From: Geothermobacter sp964441925
GTDB taxonomy: Bacteria > Desulfobacterota > Desulfuromonadia > Desulfuromonadales > Geothermobacteraceae
DNA: 11,504 bases
Assembly (NCBI GenBank): GCA_964441925.1
Contig: CAYTVY010000085.1
Location: 1-11,504, forward strand
Reading direction: 5' to 3'
This document shows positions 7,926 to 11,504 of this stretch, one piece after another. The first letter of the stretch is position 1; every line of letters starts with the position of its first letter. The position numbers were made by a program, and so were the translations under genes. Under the pieces are notes generated by a model that was given only the letters and a program-made list of their open reading frames with translations, searched no databases and had not been told where the DNA came from.

Positions 7926-9136
7926 AGCAAACGGCTCTTGGCATCGTCCTGCTGCTGGCCGGGGTGCTGCTTCCCTTCTCCTCGCCGGCCGCCCCGGACC
8001 GCCGGAACGCCGACGCGGTCCTGCTCGGCATGTCGACCGCCCTGAGCGGCCCGGCCGCCGCCCTCGGCACCGCCATGCGGCAGGGCGTGCTTGCCGGCCT
8101 GGCCCGGGCCAACCGCAACGGCGGCATCGACGGCCGGCCGCTGCGCCTGATCAGCCTGGATGACGGTTACGAGCCCGAACGGACGGTGCCCAACATGCAC
8201 CGGCTGCTGGAACGGGAGCGGGTGCTGGCGATCATCGGCAACGTCGGGACGCCGACGGCGATCGCCGCCCTGCCGCTGATTCGCCGGAGCCAGACCCTCT
8301 TCTTCGCCCCCTTCTCCGGCGCCGGGGTGCTGCGCCGCAGCCCGCCGGAGCGCTATGTCATCAACCTGCGGGCCAGCTACGCCGAGGAGATCGATGCCAT
8401 GGTCCAGGCCCTGGTCGAGAAGGGAGGCGTTCCACCCGACCGGATCGCCTTTTTCACCCAGCGGGACGGCTACGGCGACGCCGGCTATGTCGGAGGATTC
8501 GCCTCGCTGCGCCGCTACGGCCTGCAGGACGACCAGCAGATCCTGCACGTCCGTTATCGCCGCAACACCCTGGCGGTCGAAAACGCCCTGGCCGACCTGC
8601 TGCTGGCCGAGCCGCCGCCCCGGGCCGTCATCCTCGTCGGCACCTACGCCCCCTGCGCCAAGTTCATCCGCCTGGCCCGCCAATCCGGACTCGACGCCCT
8701 GTTTCTCAACGTGTCCTTCGTCGGCAGCACCGCCCTGGCCCGCGCGCTCGGACGGGACGGCGACGGCGTGGTCATCACCCAGGTCGTGCCCCATCCCCGC
8801 CAGAGTTCGCTGCCGCTGGTGCGGGACTACCTGGCGGATATCAGAAAAATCGCCGGCGCCACCCCCGGTTTCGTCAGCCTCGAAGGCTATGCCGCGGCCC
8901 GCATCCTGGTGGCCGGCCTGAAGAGAGCCGACCGGCCCCTGACCCGCTCCTCGGTCATCGACGGCCTGGAACGGCTCGGGCGTTTCGACATCGGGCTGGG
9001 CACGGCCCTGCAGCTCGGACCCGAAGAACATCAGGCCAGCCACCATGTCTGGCCGACCCGGATCGAAAACGGCCGCATCCTCCCCGCCAGCTGGGAGGAG
9101 ATTCTGCGCGATCTGCCGGGGGAGCGGCAGCGATGA
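7922..9136 (+). CDS. Periplasmic type-1 substrate-binding protein (Leu/Ile/Val-binding-like), probable sensor partner
   Basis: 404 residues. The start is TTG at 7922, overlapping the regulator's stop as TTGA, with GGAGAGAGG just upstream. No alternative start precedes the signal peptide, so the TTG is needed. Residues 1-24 form a Sec signal (Lys2, hydrophobic core ALGIVLLLAGVLLPF, then SSPAA), with no lipobox cysteine, so the product should be free in the periplasm. The mature part matches the Peripla_BP_6 fold used for branched-chain amino acids, amides and urea: GMSTALSGPAAALGTAMRQGVLAGLARANRNGGIDGRPLRLISLDDGYEPERTV... pattern at the N-lobe, followed by IIGNVGTPTA and a second lobe with FFTQRDGYGDAGY. 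No permease or ATPase gene is linked; the gene instead sits between a regulator and a kinase, overlapping both by 4 bases. I infer that it delivers ligand status to the kinase. The ligand cannot be read from the sequence. Confidence 0.88.
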
Positions 9137-11493
9137 AACAGCTCAAGCCCGGCCGGAAAATCATCCTGCTGGTCTGGCTGCTGGTGATGATCGGCCTGTT
9201 CGTCGGCGTCGTCACCAGCGGCCTGATCGGCTGGACCCTGCACGACCTCAACCGGGAGCGGCTGCGGCTGGTCGCCCGGGAACGCCGGCTGACCCGGGGC
9301 GCCGAACAGCTCAGGCGCCTCAGCCGCCAGGCCCAGTCGGCCCTGGACAGCCTGCTGCAGCTCGACCTCGGACCGATCAGCGTCCCGTTCCCCGACCGGG
9401 AGTTCGGCCGGCTGCACCGGGAACTGGAAGAGACCACCGGCATCCCCGACATCGGCCGGGTCGGCCGCGAGCTGGGCCGGCAGATCCGCAGCCTGCGGGA
9501 CATCTGGCAACGGGCCGTCGCCTGGCGGGCCGACTACCGGCCGGTCTATCTCGACAGCCACGAACGCAAGAGCCTGCGCCTGGTGCGCCAGCTGCTGCAG
9601 CAACTGCGGACCAGCCTGGAGATCTTCGAGGGACGGCAGCGTCTCGCCGAGGCCCTCAGGATCAGGCGCTGGCGCCGGGCCGGCCCGGAAACCGCCGCCC
9701 GGCTTTCCCGGGAACTGCTCGGCGCCGGCAGCCAGGGCTGGCGACGCAGCCTGGCCGCCGTCAACACCGAGCTGGTCGATCTGTCCCGGATGATCGAGAT
9801 CCTCGCCGGCGAGGACCGCCTCGACCAGCTGGCCGACCTCAAGGACAACCAGCTCAAACCGAGCCTCGAGCGCCTCGAGCGGGAGCTGCGCCGGTTGCGG
9901 TCCATCGGCCTGGAGGACAGCAACCTGCTTCCCGCCAGGCCGGTCGACAGCATCAACGAGGCGCTGTTCGGCAAGGGATACACCATCTACCGGGAGTACC
10001 AGACCATCCATCCCGGAAAGGGCGGGCTCTACCAGCTGGTCTCCCGGCGCCTCACCCTGCTGCAGCAGCGGGAACGGCTCCGGCAGGAGGCCACCCGCGA
10101 GCTGCAGAGGCTGGAAGCCCTCTATCCCCCGTTGGCCAGCCTGACCCAGAAACGCAACCAGGAGCTGGCCCGCCGGGCGGAACAGAGCCTGGCGAACGGC
10201 GCCCTCAACCTCTTCATGCTCGGCCTGCTGACCCTGGGCGGATTTCTCGGCCTCGGTTTCCTGATCGTCCGCATGACCAAGGAGCAGTTGGCCGCCATGA
10301 CCAGCCTGCGCCGCCAGAACGAACTGATTCTCAGCTCGGCCGGCGAAGGCGTGCTCGGGGTCGACAGCGCCGGCCGCATCGTCTTCATCAACCCGGCGGC
10401 GGAACGGATGCTCGGCTGGAACGACCGGCAGCTGGCGGGACGGCACTACCGGAGCATCCTGCCCGACGATGGCGGCCAGGGGCCGGATCCGGTGCGGGGC
10501 GCCCTGGAGGCGGGTGCCTGCTTCCGCAGCGACGAAAGCACCTTCCGGCGCCGGGACGACAGCCGGCTGCCCGTCGCCTGCGCGGTGACCCCGATGCTCG
10601 ACGAACAGCGCGCCATCGAGGGGGCGGTCATCACCTTCATGGACATCAGTGACCGCAAGGCCGCCGAGCAGACCCTGCGCCGCTACTACGACCGGCTGGC
10701 CGAGCAGGAAAAGGCCCTGGCGGAACTGAACCGGGAACTCGAGCGGAAAGTGGTCGAGCGGACCCTGGAACTGGAAGAGAAGAGCCGGCAGCTGATCGCC
10801 GCCAGGGAGGAGCTGGCGCATGCCGAAAAGCTCGCCGCCATCGGCTCGCTGGCCGCCGGTGTCGCCCACGAGATCAACAATCCCGCCGCCATCATCCGCG
10901 GCAACGTCGAGATCCTGCGCTCCCGTCTGGCCGAGGACCGGGACGCTCTCGAGGAGACCGGCGAGATTCTCCGGCAGGTGGAGCGGATCTCGCTCATTAC
11001 CGGCAACCTGCTGGCCTTCGCCCGCAAGCAGCACCTGGCGTGCGGGGATGTCGACCTGAAATCCCTGCTGACGGAGATTCTCGACCAGGTGCGCCACCAG
11101 GTGCCGGCGGACGGCATCGACGTCCAGTTCGCCGTCCCCCGGCGGCTGGCCCCCTGCCGGGGGGACCGGGAAAGGCTGCGCCAGGTCTTCACCAACATCA
11201 TCGTCAACGCCCTGCAGGCCATGCCCGACGGCGGCCGGCTGGCCATCTGCTGCGAGCAGGACCGGCAGGCGACCCGGATTCACATCCGCGACACCGGCCC
11301 CGGCATCGCCGCCGAGATCCGGCAGCAGATCTTTCATCCCTTCTTCACCACCAAGACCGACGGCACGGGACTGGGACTCTCTGTCTCCTACGGCATCGTC
11401 CAGGCGCACGGCGGCACCATCGCCCTGCAGAGCGAACCGGGGCGGGGAAGCTGCTTCACGGTCTGCCTTCCCCGGGCGTCCCCGAACGGATGA
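9133..11493 (+). CDS. Membrane sensor histidine kinase with large extracytoplasmic domain and PAS
   Basis: 786 residues. One transmembrane helix lies at about 11-35, followed by an extracytoplasmic region of about 320 residues (36-356) that is rich in Arg, Glu, Leu and predicted helices and that I cannot assign to a known sensor family. A second transmembrane helix is at about 357-380. A PAS domain follows (about 391-505: ILSSAGEGVLGVDSAGRIVFINPAAERMLGW), then a coiled coil (about 515-565), then the kinase core. The core has an H-box with His579 (AAGVAHEINNPAA), N-box Asn692 (NIIVNALQAMPDGG), G1 Asp720 (DTGPGI), an F-box-like FHPFFTTK and G2 GTGLGLS from 744. This core resembles the NtrB/ZraS type that pairs with NtrC-class regulators. 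There is no receiver or Hpt domain. The ATG at 9133 overlaps the binding-protein stop (ATGA) with GGGGGAG upstream. It probably phosphorylates the regulator encoded at 6558-7925 and is modulated by the binding protein; this is inferred from gene order. Confidence 0.94.
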   Translation: MKQLKPGRKIILLVWLLVMIGLFVGVVTSGLIGWTLHDLNRERLRLVARERRLTRGAEQLRRLSRQAQSALDSLLQLDLGPISVPFPDREFGRLHRELEETTGIPDIGRVGRELGRQIRSLRDIWQRAVAWRADYRPVYLDSHERKSLRLVRQLLQQLRTSLEIFEGRQRLAEALRIRRWRRAGPETAARLSRELLGAGSQGWRRSLAAVNTELVDLSRMIEILAGEDRLDQLADLKDNQLKPSLERLERELRRLRSIGLEDSNLLPARPVDSINEALFGKGYTIYREYQTIHPGKGGLYQLVSRRLTLLQQRERLRQEATRELQRLEALYPPLASLTQKRNQELARRAEQSLANGALNLFMLGLLTLGGFLGLGFLIVRMTKEQLAAMTSLRRQNELILSSAGEGVLGVDSAGRIVFINPAAERMLGWNDRQLAGRHYRSILPDDGGQGPDPVRGALEAGACFRSDESTFRRRDDSRLPVACAVTPMLDEQRAIEGAVITFMDISDRKAAEQTLRRYYDRLAEQEKALAELNRELERKVVERTLELEEKSRQLIAAREELAHAEKLAAIGSLAAGVAHEINNPAAIIRGNVEILRSRLAEDRDALEETGEILRQVERISLITGNLLAFARKQHLACGDVDLKSLLTEILDQVRHQVPADGIDVQFAVPRRLAPCRGDRERLRQVFTNIIVNALQAMPDGGRLAICCEQDRQATRIHIRDTGPGIAAEIRQQIFHPFFTTKTDGTGLGLSVSYGIVQAHGGTIALQSEPGRGSCFTVCLPRASPNG

Positions 11494-11504
11494 CTGACGG
11501 ACAA
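11490..11504 (+). CDS. Possible start of a further gene, cut by the window end
   Basis: ATG at 11490-11492 overlaps the kinase stop codon as ATGA and opens a frame reading MTDGQ to the window edge. The 4-base overlap copies the two junctions upstream in the same operon, which is the main support. No good ribosome site is seen ahead of it, and only five codons are visible, so no product can be named. A second regulator or an effector would be a natural continuation. Confidence 0.3.

Noticed and set aside
9031..11409. Minus-strand open frame of 792 codons
   Set aside because: It is antisense to the histidine kinase, which has complete H, N, G1 and G2 boxes. The frame has only low-complexity, Gln/Ala/Gly/Pro-rich sequence.

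Overview
The window is a high-GC bacterial segment holding two divergent transcription units on either side of a roughly 300-base control region (6261-6557). Gene content, Sec usage, GC level and a sigma-54 regulator next to a respiratory formate dehydrogenase fit a deltaproteobacterium, perhaps of the Desulfuromonadales/Geobacter type. This placement is an inference from gene content; no taxonomic marker is present.

The minus-strand unit reads right to left: fdnG, fdnH, fdnI, fdhE, mobA. It encodes a complete membrane-bound, periplasm-facing formate dehydrogenase: a Tat-exported molybdenum/selenocysteine alpha subunit, a four-cluster ferredoxin-type beta subunit with a C-terminal membrane anchor, and a four-helix cytochrome b gamma subunit. 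It also encodes two assembly factors, FdhE and the cofactor nucleotidyltransferase MobA. The alpha gene is interrupted by an in-frame TGA at 5703-5705 that is almost certainly a selenocysteine codon, with a perfect 8-bp SECIS-like hairpin just downstream. A naive ORF caller would split this gene in two. A perfect 13-bp inverted repeat lies in the only sizeable gap of the operon, between fdnI and fdhE.

The plus-strand unit reads left to right: an NtrC-class response regulator with a sigma-54 AAA+ domain, a secreted type-1 periplasmic binding protein, and a large membrane histidine kinase. Each pair of genes overlaps by 4 bases. No ABC permease or ATPase is linked, so the binding protein is better read as a sensor partner of the kinase than as a transport component. 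A further reading frame may start in the last 15 bases, again with a 4-base overlap.

The control region ties the two halves together. The minus strand carries a good -24/-12 (sigma-54) promoter match at 6363-6379 pointing at fdnG. About 130-160 bases upstream of it is a perfect inverted repeat (6496-6522) suited to be the enhancer site of the divergently encoded activator. The same repeat lies immediately downstream of a plausible sigma-70 -10 box for the regulator operon, so it could also autoregulate it. The working model is a three-component periplasmic sensing circuit (binding protein, kinase, sigma-54 activator) switching on a selenocysteine formate dehydrogenase. Its logic resembles TorT-TorS-TorR control of TMAO reductase, but it is built from different protein families.

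Bases 1-225, downstream of mobA, hold no convincing gene. They are lower in GC and contain an 11-bp direct repeat and inverted repeats of unknown origin.
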